This document shows positions 1-5,404 of a stretch of DNA of 5,404 nucleotides, in pieces. The position numbers and the translations under genes were made by a program. The DNA is from an uncultured Solirubrobacteraceae bacterium (GTDB lineage: Bacteria > Actinomycetota > Thermoleophilia > Solirubrobacterales > Solirubrobacteraceae): assembly GCA_955652345.1 (NCBI GenBank), contig CATPBV010000265.1:1-5404 (forward strand), in the 5' to 3' direction. The notes under the pieces were generated by a model that was not told where the DNA came from, ran no database searches, and saw only the letters and a program-made list of their open reading frames with translations. Position 1 is the first letter of the stretch. Every line of letters starts with the position of its first letter.

Positions 1-1226
1 ATCATCATCGTGTCGCGCCCGTTCATCATCGACATGTATGCGCTCGATGCCTTGACGAACCGAAACGAGATCGGCGAGCTCTGGTAGACGTCGCCAACAG
101 CCCGGTACTCCGCCGCGACCCGGATGATCTCATCGACGGCCTCGAGATGACGCCCATCCATGGGGACACCGATCTCAGATGAATATGCAGGCAACAGGTT
201 CGCGGCGCCGATGTTCAGCACCTTGTAGCTGACCTCGTCGTACTCCTTCTTGATCAGCGCAGTGATCGCTGTCTCGAGCATCCATGGCGAGATACTCGGC
301 TTGAGGTCGACGGCGAGGTTGATCAGGTCGCCGGTGAACGGAAACCACGATCCGAACTCGACCAACCAGTTGCGCATCCGCTTATCGAGTGGCTTGCGGG
401 ACGGGTTCGAGGTGTAGTTGCGCGTCGTCACCAGACACGGGTAAGCGTGCTTTCGCTCATATGGGCTGAACAGAACCTCGTAGTGCCGGTTTTCCCGCAG
501 CACAGCGCCATCGCGGAGATCGGAGCGAACCTTCTCCCAGGTGTGGAACTCCCGAACCTCTCTGAGGTAGTACTTGGCCTGCACCTCGAGCATGACCGTG
601 CAGATCACACCCATGCAACCCATCCCGACAGCCACGGCATCGAACCAGTGGTCGTCCTGTACGAGCTTCCGCCGCTCGCCGTAGTGGGTCTCGTAGAGAT
701 CAGGGTCAGTTGGCCCGTCCGACCGCTCGATCCGGTACACCAAGCCGCCCGCGACGACGATGTCGAGCGAGTGGACGAAGTCGTTGAGCGGGCCGAATGT
801 CAACCCCGAACCGTGCGTCGAGGTGGAGATCACACCGGCAACGGTCTGATGGTCGAAACCGCCCATGTTCGACAGCGCCAGCCCGCGATCGTCGAGGTAG
901 GAGTTGAGCTCCCTGATGCGGATGCCGGCCTCGACGCGGATCAGCTGGCGCTCTGCCCATTCGACACGCACGGGGTCGAGCTCCGGGGCAGGCGCGCGCG
1001 CGAGCCGGTCGGTATTGATCAGAAAGCCGCGGGTGAGAGCGACGTCGGACCAGGAGTGTCCCGATCCGACGGCACGGACGGTGACGCCCGCCTCCTCCGC
1101 ATCGCGCACGATCGCGCTGACCTCCTCGATCGTCGAGGGCTTGTAGATGCGCAGAGGATCGGTCCGCTGGTTGCCGAGGTGGTTCCTCCAGGTCGTTCGG
1201 ACCTCGAAGCCAGGCTGTTCGCTCAT
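1..1226 (-). CDS. FAD-linked oxidase of the aldonolactone/alditol oxidase type (VAO fold), 3' end outside window
   Basis: I translated this gene by hand; 408 residues are visible and no stop is reached. It is probably a cytosolic flavoprotein that oxidises an alcohol or lactol carbon of a sugar-like or other substrate. Residues about 20-190 form the FAD-binding domain: GSGHSWSD (54-61) carries His57 at the place of the covalent flavin histidine of gulonolactone and alditol oxidases, and MGGFDHQTVAG with STHGSG (about 121-141) is the usual second FAD block. A Gly-rich stretch with MGCMGVIC (202-209) precedes the ALO-type C-terminal domain, which includes PISFRFV (385-391) and NGRDT (402-406). 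Family members usually end some 50-70 residues later, in a HWGK-like region. The family's E-x-R pair aligns with S387-F-R389, so the catalytic Glu seems to be absent. The ATG at 1226 overlaps the stop of the upstream GMC gene and leaves a normal N-terminus (WRNHLGNQ at 13-20). No signal peptide is visible. Exact substrate unknown. Confidence 0.9.
   Translation of the reverse strand, partial: MSEQPGFEVRTTWRNHLGNQRTDPLRIYKPSTIEEVSAIVRDAEEAGVTVRAVGSGHSWSDVALTRGFLINTDRLARAPAPELDPVRVEWAERQLIRVEAGIRIRELNSYLDDRGLALSNMGGFDHQTVAGVISTSTHGSGLTFGPLNDFVHSLDIVVAGGLVYRIERSDGPTDPDLYETHYGERRKLVQDDHWFDAVAVGMGCMGVICTVMLEVQAKYYLREVREFHTWEKVRSDLRDGAVLRENRHYEVLFSPYERKHAYPCLVTTRNYTSNPSRKPLDKRMRNWLVEFGSWFPFTGDLINLAVDLKPSISPWMLETAITALIKKEYDEVSYKVLNIGAANLLPAYSSEIGVPMDGRHLEAVDEIIRVAAEYRAVGDVYQSSPISFRFVKASSAYMSMMNGRDTMM
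1223..1226 (-). promoter_or_regulatory. ATGA stop/start overlap (translational coupling)
   Basis: The TGA of the GMC oxidoreductase (1225-1223) shares two bases with the ATG of the VAO-type oxidase (1226-1224). The bases just before the ATG read GACACCCTCG on the minus strand and contain no Shine-Dalgarno-like purine run. The second gene therefore probably depends on ribosomes finishing the first, which would tie the amounts of the two flavoproteins together. The overlap is seen directly; the coupling is inferred. Confidence 0.75.
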
Positions 1227-2794
1227 CGAGGGTGTCGTTCAGCCAGGAGCCGCTCAACGCCGCGCTCGGCGACGGCCGCAATCGTCTTGGATGGGTTCAC
1301 TCCGAGGGCGGTCGGGACGATCGACCCGTCGAGCACGTACAGTCCCTCGAAGCCGTGGACGCGGCCTGTGTCGTCCGTCACTCCTACGGCGGGGTCATCC
1401 GACATCGGACAACCGCCGAGCGGATGAACCGTCATGAACTTCCCCAACGGTCCGGCGTCCAGGGCGAAGAACGACTCCGCATCCGCGGCCGCGGCGAGCT
1501 CGCCGGCCGCCTCGCGCATATCGGCGAATAGCTTGGCACTGTTGTCCTTGCTCCAGCGGATGTCAAAGGAGCGAAACAACGGCGTCAGCCGCATCTGCCC
1601 ATCTGACGCGTCGCGTCCGATCATCAGGAACACGAGCGAGTCCCCGATCGGCGCTTTTCGCCTGATCTTGACGTTCCGGTGGGTGACATGGCGGTCTGTC
1701 ACTCCGAGCTTCGTCGCCGCGTTCTTAAGATGAAGGACGACGCGCCCCCAGCCGGTGAGCCCGTTCAGGCCGCGGACGATCTCGAGCAAGCCACTGAAGT
1801 TGCCGGGCAGGCCCCCATCGGCGACCATGAACTCTTCCTTGGTGTAGACGAGTCGGCTCGTCATCGTCGGGCCGTATTCGGTTCGCGCGTGTGTGACATC
1901 GGGAGCCTTGGGGTCGAGCGCCAGCGCCAAGGCGTCCCCGTTGCCTGAAAACCGACTCCCCAGGGCGGGAGAGAGCCGGCTCAGACGACCCCGGTTCTTC
2001 AACAGGAGCCGGCTGCTCCCGAGCGTGCCCGCCGCGAGGATGAGCAACGGTGCCTCCACCGAGCCACGGACTCGATACTGCAAGTCGCGGAACCCGACTC
2101 GCCAGCGTCCACCGACCCGCTCGGGCGGTTCGACCCGTAGCACCTCGTGCAGAGGATAGACCTCCGCGGCATGAGCCTCGGCGCGAGCAATGTAGGTGAT
2201 GTCGACGGTGTTCTTGGCGAGCAGCGGGCATCCGATGTCGCAGCGACCCAGGTTCTGGCAGCCCTGCTGGTGTATCCCGCTGAAAGGGTGAAGGCGGCTC
2301 TCGCCGAAGTGCACCGCCAGTGGCAGTCGGGTCGCGTCGCGGTGTAACCGCTCGGCTAGGGCATCGAACGCGCGAACCTTCGGAAGCTCGGGCGTGCTCG
2401 GCGTTAGCCGAGGCTCGAGCGCGGCCTCGGTGCGGTCGTAGTAGCCGCGCAGCTCCTCCGCCGTGATGGCGTCCGGCCACGCGGACTCCTCGAACACCGA
2501 GGCAGGCGCGCGAAGTTGGACGTTCGCGTACACGAGCGATCCTCCGCCGACCCCCGCCGCCGTGATCACGGCCAGGTCCTTCATCAACCGTAGGTCGAAC
2601 ATCCCGCCCGGGTTGAGGAAGTGATGCCAGAACGCGAACGGAGCCTGCTCCGGTCGGTCCGGATAGTCGCCGGGTCCAAACCGCCGGCCCCGCTCGAGCA
2701 CGCAGACGCGCAATCCCTGCTCCGCCAGCCGGCAGGCGGTCACCCCACCACCGAAGCCGGAGCCCACGACCACCGCGTCGTACGTGCTCTCCAA
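1223..2794 (-). CDS. GMC family FAD oxidoreductase, cholesterol oxidase-like
   Basis: Complete 523-residue flavoenzyme of the glucose-methanol-choline family, in the size range of bacterial cholesterol oxidase-like members. The N-terminal Rossmann motif GSGFGG (11-16) and the acidic Glu34 in VLERG bind the ADP part of FAD. GVGGGSLVYANV (81-92) is the second FAD-contact segment typical of this subgroup. LILAAGTLGSSRLL (251-264) is another conserved GMC block. The C-terminal domain has HPLGGC (457-462) and NPSKT (500-504), giving the His-Asn active-site pair, His457 and Asn500. A cysteine cluster C179-x5-C185-x3-C189 lies mid-protein. No signal peptide is visible, so it is probably cytosolic. 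The TTG start leaves the usual few residues before the Rossmann strand and sits 7 bases after AGGA. The gene is first in a pair with the overlapping VAO-type oxidase. Sterol oxidation is only one possibility; other hydrophobic alcohols or polyols are equally open. Confidence 0.93.
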   Translation of the reverse strand: MESTYDAVVVGSGFGGGVTACRLAEQGLRVCVLERGRRFGPGDYPDRPEQAPFAFWHHFLNPGGMFDLRLMKDLAVITAAGVGGGSLVYANVQLRAPASVFEESAWPDAITAEELRGYYDRTEAALEPRLTPSTPELPKVRAFDALAERLHRDATRLPLAVHFGESRLHPFSGIHQQGCQNLGRCDIGCPLLAKNTVDITYIARAEAHAAEVYPLHEVLRVEPPERVGGRWRVGFRDLQYRVRGSVEAPLLILAAGTLGSSRLLLKNRGRLSRLSPALGSRFSGNGDALALALDPKAPDVTHARTEYGPTMTSRLVYTKEEFMVADGGLPGNFSGLLEIVRGLNGLTGWGRVVLHLKNAATKLGVTDRHVTHRNVKIRRKAPIGDSLVFLMIGRDASDGQMRLTPLFRSFDIRWSKDNSAKLFADMREAAGELAAAADAESFFALDAGPLGKFMTVHPLGGCPMSDDPAVGVTDDTGRVHGFEGLYVLDGSIVPTALGVNPSKTIAAVAERGVERLLAERHPR

Positions 2795-2801
2795 CAGTCG
2801 A

Positions 2802-2807
2802 TCCTGT
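2802..2807 (-). promoter_or_regulatory. Ribosome binding site of the GMC gene
   Basis: On the minus strand ACAGGA ends 7 bases before the TTG at 2794. This decides in favour of a TTG start, since no ATG or GTG at suitable spacing places the Rossmann motif near the N-terminus. Confidence 0.6.
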
Positions 2808-2823
2808 TCAGCCGCCTTGGGGG

Positions 2824-2838
2824 GCGGACGCTATCCGC
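2824..2838. repeat. Small inverted repeat upstream of the GMC gene
   Basis: Five-base arms GCGGA and TCCGC flank a five-base loop. The element lies 30-44 bases upstream of the GMC start. It could be an operator half-site pair or a leader hairpin, but arms this short also occur by chance in DNA this rich in G and C. Confidence 0.35.
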
Positions 2839-2959
2839 GCGCCTAAGCAGCGCACTGTCTCGAAGAAGATGTTCAGGTTCGCGGCAAGATCCCCTTCAAA
2901 CGTTGACCCTTTCGCGGGTGCGCCCTGGTCGGTGACCCGTGGCACGTTGGGCTCGGACG

Positions 2960-3823
2960 CTACGGCCCGGTCCGCCGAGCGGTGAACGTTGGGTGGATTG
3001 TCGACGAGCCGCAGATTGGCGCGAGGAGCTTCCCGCTGAGCAGCCCGTTGGCGGCGAAGCGACCGCTCCATGCCGACTCGGTGCCTTTGGCCGCGCCGAT
3101 CGCGCCGTTGGCTTCGATCAGGTAGCCCACGGTCGCCAACGGCCCGATTTCGAAGTTGCCGCTGCCGCCGTTCGGCGGCGGGCACGCATAGGAGGTCGAG
3201 AAGTCGGTCTCGATCCGGCCGCCGTCGATCACGCGGATCTTCACGGTGCCCGTGATCCCGGTTGGCGGACCAGCGACCGTACCCGTCCACAGACCGTCGG
3301 CGACCTGGACCCGATGGGCGGCGGCGAGCGCGAAGCGCAGTGTCCTCGGCCAGCCAGTGTGGGCGCAGCCGAACCTCGTCGGCGATGCGATCGAAACGAC
3401 GCCACGGCGTGGGCTCGCGAACGTGCCGTTCATGAGCACCGGGATCGGCTGCTTCGGGGTGGGGGGGAAGATGAACTCGAATTGCGTCGGCCCGAGCGGG
3501 GGGAACGGGCCGTGTAGCACGCTCCCGGGGGCGATGTACTCGATCCGCGGGACCGTGCCGGCGGTCCATGTGGAACCCCCGGTGGACCTGCAGCCGGTCG
3601 GGAGCCCGAGCGCGTAATCGAGCGCGACGACGTGGCCGCGGCTACGGACAAATTCGAAGCTCAGCCGCAGCCCGTGCGGCCCCGTACCTTCCCAGTCACC
3701 GAGCACCGGCCGGATCGGCGTCAGCGCGCGCGACGCAGCGGTCGTTGGAGCCGCGCTCGGCGCGAGCGCCGCGGTGGCTGCCAGTACGGCACCGATGCGC
3801 CGACTCTCCACGGACCGAAGCAT
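2960..3823 (-). CDS. Secreted two-repeat protein of unknown family
   Basis: 287 residues, not recognised. The N-terminus has Arg residues (3, 8, 9), a hydrophobic Ala-rich stretch (about 11-25) and Ala-x-Ala-like sites near 28-33, as in a Sec-type signal peptide, so export is likely. The mature part looks like two related, probably beta-rich domains. Half 1 has W44-x-G-T, Cys78 and Cys153; half 2 has W179-x-G-T, Cys214 and Cys271. The Trp-to-first-Cys spacing is 34 and 35 residues, and each second Cys follows a Gly-containing NGTF or SGRF strand by 17-20 residues. This suggests an internal duplication with one disulfide per half. No catalytic motif, lipobox or membrane anchor is visible. The ATG at 3823 has only a weak purine site (CGGA, 4 bases away); a GTG four codons in is a weaker alternative. 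It is divergent from the cysteine hydrolase gene and 165 bp upstream of the flavoprotein pair. A binding or structural role would be a guess. Confidence 0.75.
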   Translation of the reverse strand: MLRSVESRRIGAVLAATAALAPSAAPTTAASRALTPIRPVLGDWEGTGPHGLRLSFEFVRSRGHVVALDYALGLPTGCRSTGGSTWTAGTVPRIEYIAPGSVLHGPFPPLGPTQFEFIFPPTPKQPIPVLMNGTFASPRRGVVSIASPTRFGCAHTGWPRTLRFALAAAHRVQVADGLWTGTVAGPPTGITGTVKIRVIDGGRIETDFSTSYACPPPNGGSGNFEIGPLATVGYLIEANGAIGAAKGTESAWSGRFAANGLLSGKLLAPICGSSTIHPTFTARRTGP

Positions 3824-3879
3824 ATGTCCGGGTCAGCGTCCAGGTATGCAACCACGCGGTACGGACCCCGGTGGGCGGG

Positions 3880-3885
3880 TAGAGT
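3880..3885 (+). promoter_or_regulatory. Candidate -10 element (TAGAGT) for the cysteine hydrolase gene
   Basis: TAGAGT fits the TAnnnT -10 pattern of vegetative promoters in GC-rich actinobacteria and would give a leader of about 25-30 bases that includes the ribosome site. No TTGAC-like -35 is found 16-19 bases upstream, so the call is tentative. The 95-bp divergent region must also hold the promoter of the secreted-protein gene; I could not place that one. Confidence 0.35.
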
Positions 3886-3903
3886 CGCCAGGCATTCACC
3901 CTC

Positions 3904-3913
3904 AGGAAGGAGG
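3904..3913 (+). promoter_or_regulatory. Strong Shine-Dalgarno site of the cysteine hydrolase gene
   Basis: AGGAAGGAGG ends 5 bases before the GTG at 3919. The AAGGAGG core is nearly the full anti-16S complement. It fixes the GTG as the start and predicts efficient translation, in contrast to the weak site of the divergent gene. Confidence 0.85.
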
Positions 3914-3918
3914 CTCTC

Positions 3919-4545
3919 GTGCCCGTCGACCCGAAGCACACCGCGGTGGTGCTGATCGAATACCAGAACGACTTCACCTCAGAGGGCGGCGTCCTGCACG
4001 GAGCGGTCCAGGACGTGATGGAGAAAACAGGGATGCTCGAGAACACCCGCAAGCTCGTGGACGCGGCGCGGGCGGCCGGTGCGACGATCGTCCATGCGCC
4101 GATTACGTTCGTGTCGGGCTACGGCGAGCTGTCGCAACACCCCTACGGGATCCTCAAGGGCGTGGTCGATTCCACCGCTTTCGTCAAGGGCGAGTGGGGC
4201 TCTGAGATCGTCGACGCGCTGGCACCCCAGGAGGGTGACGTGATCGTGGAAGGCAAGCGTGGCCTGGACACGTTCGCCACGACCAACCTCGACTTCATCC
4301 TGCGCGCTCGCGGGATCACCACGATCGCGCTGTGTGGGTTCTTGACGAACTGCTGCGTCGAGTCGACGATGCGCACCGGCTACGAGAAGGGCTACGACGT
4401 GATCACGCTGTCGGACTGCGTCGCCGCCACGTCCACCGAGGAGCACGAAAATGCGATTCGCTTCGACTACCCGATGTTCTCCGAGGTGACGACCTCCGAA
4501 GAGTCCGCGAGCGAGTTGCACGCCGAGGCGGTCGCGTCGGGCTGA
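3919..4545 (+). CDS. Isochorismatase-like cysteine hydrolase
   Basis: 208 residues, full length for the family of Rossmann-like cysteine hydrolases acting on C-N or vinyl-ether bonds. The family uses an Asp-Lys-Cys triad. Lys113 (in VEGKRG) and Cys146 (second Cys of TNCCVEST, 143-150) are present, and the GFLTNCCVEST region supplies the usual nucleophile loop. The expected Asp of the first strand (D-x-Q-N-D-F) is Glu14 here, in LIEYQNDF (12-19). The D-x-H metal motif of nicotinamidases is missing, so nicotinamidase is unlikely; no siderophore or phenazine genes are nearby, so true isochorismatase is also unlikely. A hydrolase of an amide or ureido compound is possible, but the substrate is unknown. 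No signal peptide, so probably cytosolic. It is transcribed alone, divergent from the secreted protein and convergent with the peptidase. The GTG start is fixed by an excellent ribosome site. Confidence 0.92.
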   Translation: MPVDPKHTAVVLIEYQNDFTSEGGVLHGAVQDVMEKTGMLENTRKLVDAARAAGATIVHAPITFVSGYGELSQHPYGILKGVVDSTAFVKGEWGSEIVDALAPQEGDVIVEGKRGLDTFATTNLDFILRARGITTIALCGFLTNCCVESTMRTGYEKGYDVITLSDCVAATSTEEHENAIRFDYPMFSEVTTSEESASELHAEAVASG

Positions 4546-4551
4546 ACTGGG

Positions 4552-5404
4552 TCAATTCGGAGCGGATGGCGCCGGTGGCGCCTGCGAGCCGATGGCGGTG
4601 CGGACGAGGGCGCCGTCTGGGCTCCCGAGGCCTGTGCACGGGTCCCAGCCTGGTCCGGCGATGTAAGCGCCGTTGGTGCCGCTGGTGATGTCGTGGAGGG
4701 CGGTCGGCTGAGCGTAGAGGGCCGGGTGGATGAAGCCAGCCGAATGGCCAAGCTCGCCGTTGATCTTGGCCAACAGGCCCGCCCACAGCGGGGCGACGGC
4801 GCTGGTGCCACCGAACGCCTGCGTCTGGCCGCCGAGCACGATCTGGTAGCCGGTGGCCGGATCGGCGTCGCCGGCGATGTCCGGTACGCCGCGGCCGGCG
4901 CGCCCGCCGGGGTTCGCCGAGGGTGGGACGCCGGCACCAGATTGGTAGTTGGGCACGTCGAAGACGTCGCTGATCCCGCCGCCGGTCGCGCCGCCGCCGG
5001 CATTCCAGACAACTTCGCTGGTGATCGCCCCTCCGGTCTCCGAAAGCGTCGTTCCGCCGCACCCGACCGCGTGCGGGCTGGAAGCCGGGAAGTCGACGTG
5101 TGCGAGCCCGTCCGATACGGCATCGCCCGAGCCGTTATCGCCCGAGGCCGCGAACACGGTCACGCCCATCAGAAGGGCGGCCTGGAAGGCCTGATCCATC
5201 TGCTGCATCGACTGGCCCGACCAGCCTGACTCGGCTTGGCCCCAACTGATCGAGATGACGGATGGCGCATTGGTCGTGTCGTGCGCGGCGGTCGTGATCG
5301 CGTCGATGAATCCCTGGTCGCTGTTGGGCGCGAAGTAGACGGCGATCCGCGCGCCCGGCGCGACCGCGCCGACAATCTCTATGTCGAGCGCAACCTCGCC
5401 GTCC
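4552..5404 (-). CDS. Sedolisin (S53) serine-carboxyl peptidase, 5' end outside window
   Basis: The C-terminal 283 residues are visible; the open frame runs unbroken to the window edge, so the start, signal peptide and S53 prodomain lie outside. S53 enzymes are secreted, prodomain-activated endopeptidases working at acid pH with a Ser-Glu-Asp triad. In visible numbering, E3 and D7 (in GEVALD) match Glu78 and Asp82 of kumamolisin; D89 in ASGDNGS is the oxyanion-hole Asp; S201 in FGGTSA is the nucleophile. ISISWG (about 48-53) is a core conserved strand. The C-terminal calcium site is intact: D238-I239, and AGPGWDP with G250, G252 and D254. All catalytic and metal residues are present, so the enzyme should be active. 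The protein ends with a short Pro/Ala-rich tail (QAPPAPSAPN) and no added binding domain. An internal ATG at 5208 is not the start, since the triad Glu and Asp are encoded upstream of it. It stops 6 bases from the convergent hydrolase gene. Confidence 0.94.
   Translation of the reverse strand, partial: DGEVALDIEIVGAVAPGARIAVYFAPNSDQGFIDAITTAAHDTTNAPSVISISWGQAESGWSGQSMQQMDQAFQAALLMGVTVFAASGDNGSGDAVSDGLAHVDFPASSPHAVGCGGTTLSETGGAITSEVVWNAGGGATGGGISDVFDVPNYQSGAGVPPSANPGGRAGRGVPDIAGDADPATGYQIVLGGQTQAFGGTSAVAPLWAGLLAKINGELGHSAGFIHPALYAQPTALHDITSGTNGAYIAGPGWDPCTGLGSPDGALVRTAIGSQAPPAPSAPN
4568..4582. terminator. Possible bidirectional terminator hairpin without U-tract
   Basis: GGCGCC, a 3-base loop and GGCGCC form a six-pair all-GC stem 22 bases after the cysteine hydrolase stop, inside the last codons of the peptidase gene. 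No T-run follows on either strand. Such tailless hairpins have been proposed as terminators in actinobacteria, but the codons here also encode the Pro/Ala tail, so the symmetry could be incidental. Confidence 0.3.

Larger units (their letters stand above)
2795..2959. other. 165-bp intergenic gap before the flavoprotein pair
   Basis: This lies between the stop of the secreted protein (TAG, 2962-2960) and the TTG start of the GMC gene. It is long for this compact region and most likely holds the flavoprotein promoter. On the minus strand TAGCGT (within 2827-2834) resembles a -10 element but has no matching -35. A perfect 15-base palindrome lies at 2824-2838. There is no stem with a U-tract that would mark a terminator for the upstream gene. 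An open frame of another phase runs through the gap, but it has no independent sign of being coding. Confidence 0.45.

Noticed and set aside
1..9. ATC triplet run at the left edge as a microsatellite
   Set aside because: Only three copies, and it simply encodes part of the conserved NGRDT-Met-Met stretch of the oxidase.
447..1427. Long plus-strand open frame of 326 codons
   Set aside because: It lies antisense to the two flavoprotein genes, whose motifs are unmistakable; its own translation is Arg/Asp/Val-rich with no recognisable motif, as expected for a GC-rich shadow frame.
2808..3569. 253-codon minus-strand frame covering the 165-bp gap
   Set aside because: It overlaps the secreted-protein gene in another phase and is very Arg-rich over that overlap. 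The end inside the gap looks less biased but shows no motif, start signal or ribosome site of its own.
2960..3823. Twin-arginine signal or lipoprotein
   Set aside because: Arg8-Arg9 are present but the rest of the twin-arginine pattern is poor, and there is no Cys lipobox after the hydrophobic stretch.
3979..4521. 180-codon minus-strand frame opposite the cysteine hydrolase
   Set aside because: Antisense to a clear enzyme gene; Arg/His-rich, no motif.
3919..4545. Nicotinamidase or true isochorismatase identity
   Set aside because: The D-x-H metal motif of nicotinamidases is missing and no siderophore, menaquinone or phenazine genes are nearby; only the broad family is supported.
4403..5123. 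Two overlapping minus-strand frames of about 218 codons within the peptidase gene
   Set aside because: Both are out of phase with the S53 frame that carries all catalytic motifs; their Arg/Pro/Ser/Ala-rich products are compositional artefacts.
4552..5208. Start of the peptidase at the ATG at 5208
   Set aside because: The frame continues upstream to the window edge and there encodes the triad Glu and Asp, so this is an internal methionine.
1..5404. Mobile element, CRISPR, toxin-antitoxin, phage or defence system
   Set aside because: I saw no transposase, integrase, long terminal or spaced repeats, tRNA or defence-type domain; all sizeable genes are accounted for by metabolic or secreted proteins.

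Overview
The window is about two-thirds G+C and densely coded. It holds five genes, two of them cut by the window ends. Strong AAGGAGG-type and weaker AGGA ribosome sites, GTG and TTG starts, a TAGAGT-type -10 and the gene families present suggest a high-GC soil bacterium, most likely an actinobacterium. A Thermoleophilia-like lineage is possible, but this is an inference from style; no marker gene is present.

Layout from left to right. (1) Bases 1-1226, minus strand: the first 408 residues of a VAO-fold FAD-linked oxidase of the aldonolactone/alditol oxidase type; its C-terminus lies outside the window. (2) Bases 1223-2794, minus: a complete 523-residue GMC oxidoreductase related to cholesterol oxidases. 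Transcription runs right to left, so the GMC gene comes first and the VAO-type gene follows, joined by a 4-base ATGA overlap. (3) A 165-bp gap (2795-2959). (4) Bases 2960-3823, minus: a 287-residue protein with a likely signal peptide and two weakly similar halves, family not recognised. (5) A 95-bp divergent intergenic region. (6) Bases 3919-4545, plus: an isochorismatase-like cysteine hydrolase with an excellent ribosome site. (7) Bases 4552-5404, minus: the C-terminal 283 residues of a sedolisin (S53) serine-carboxyl peptidase, convergent with the hydrolase and only 6 bp from it.

The only pair that clearly works together is the two flavoproteins. They have unrelated folds but both typically oxidise alcohols, and the overlap suggests fixed co-production and possibly one catabolic or redox route; the substrate cannot be read from sequence. 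The secreted two-repeat protein and the secreted peptidase point to extracellular activity but show no direct link to the oxidases.

I see no RNA genes, CRISPR, mobile elements or defence modules. I did not find a convincing new multi-gene system. The points most worth a second look are apparent changes at catalytic positions in two enzymes (Ser for Glu in the VAO-type oxidase, Glu for Asp in the cysteine hydrolase) and the internally duplicated secreted protein.
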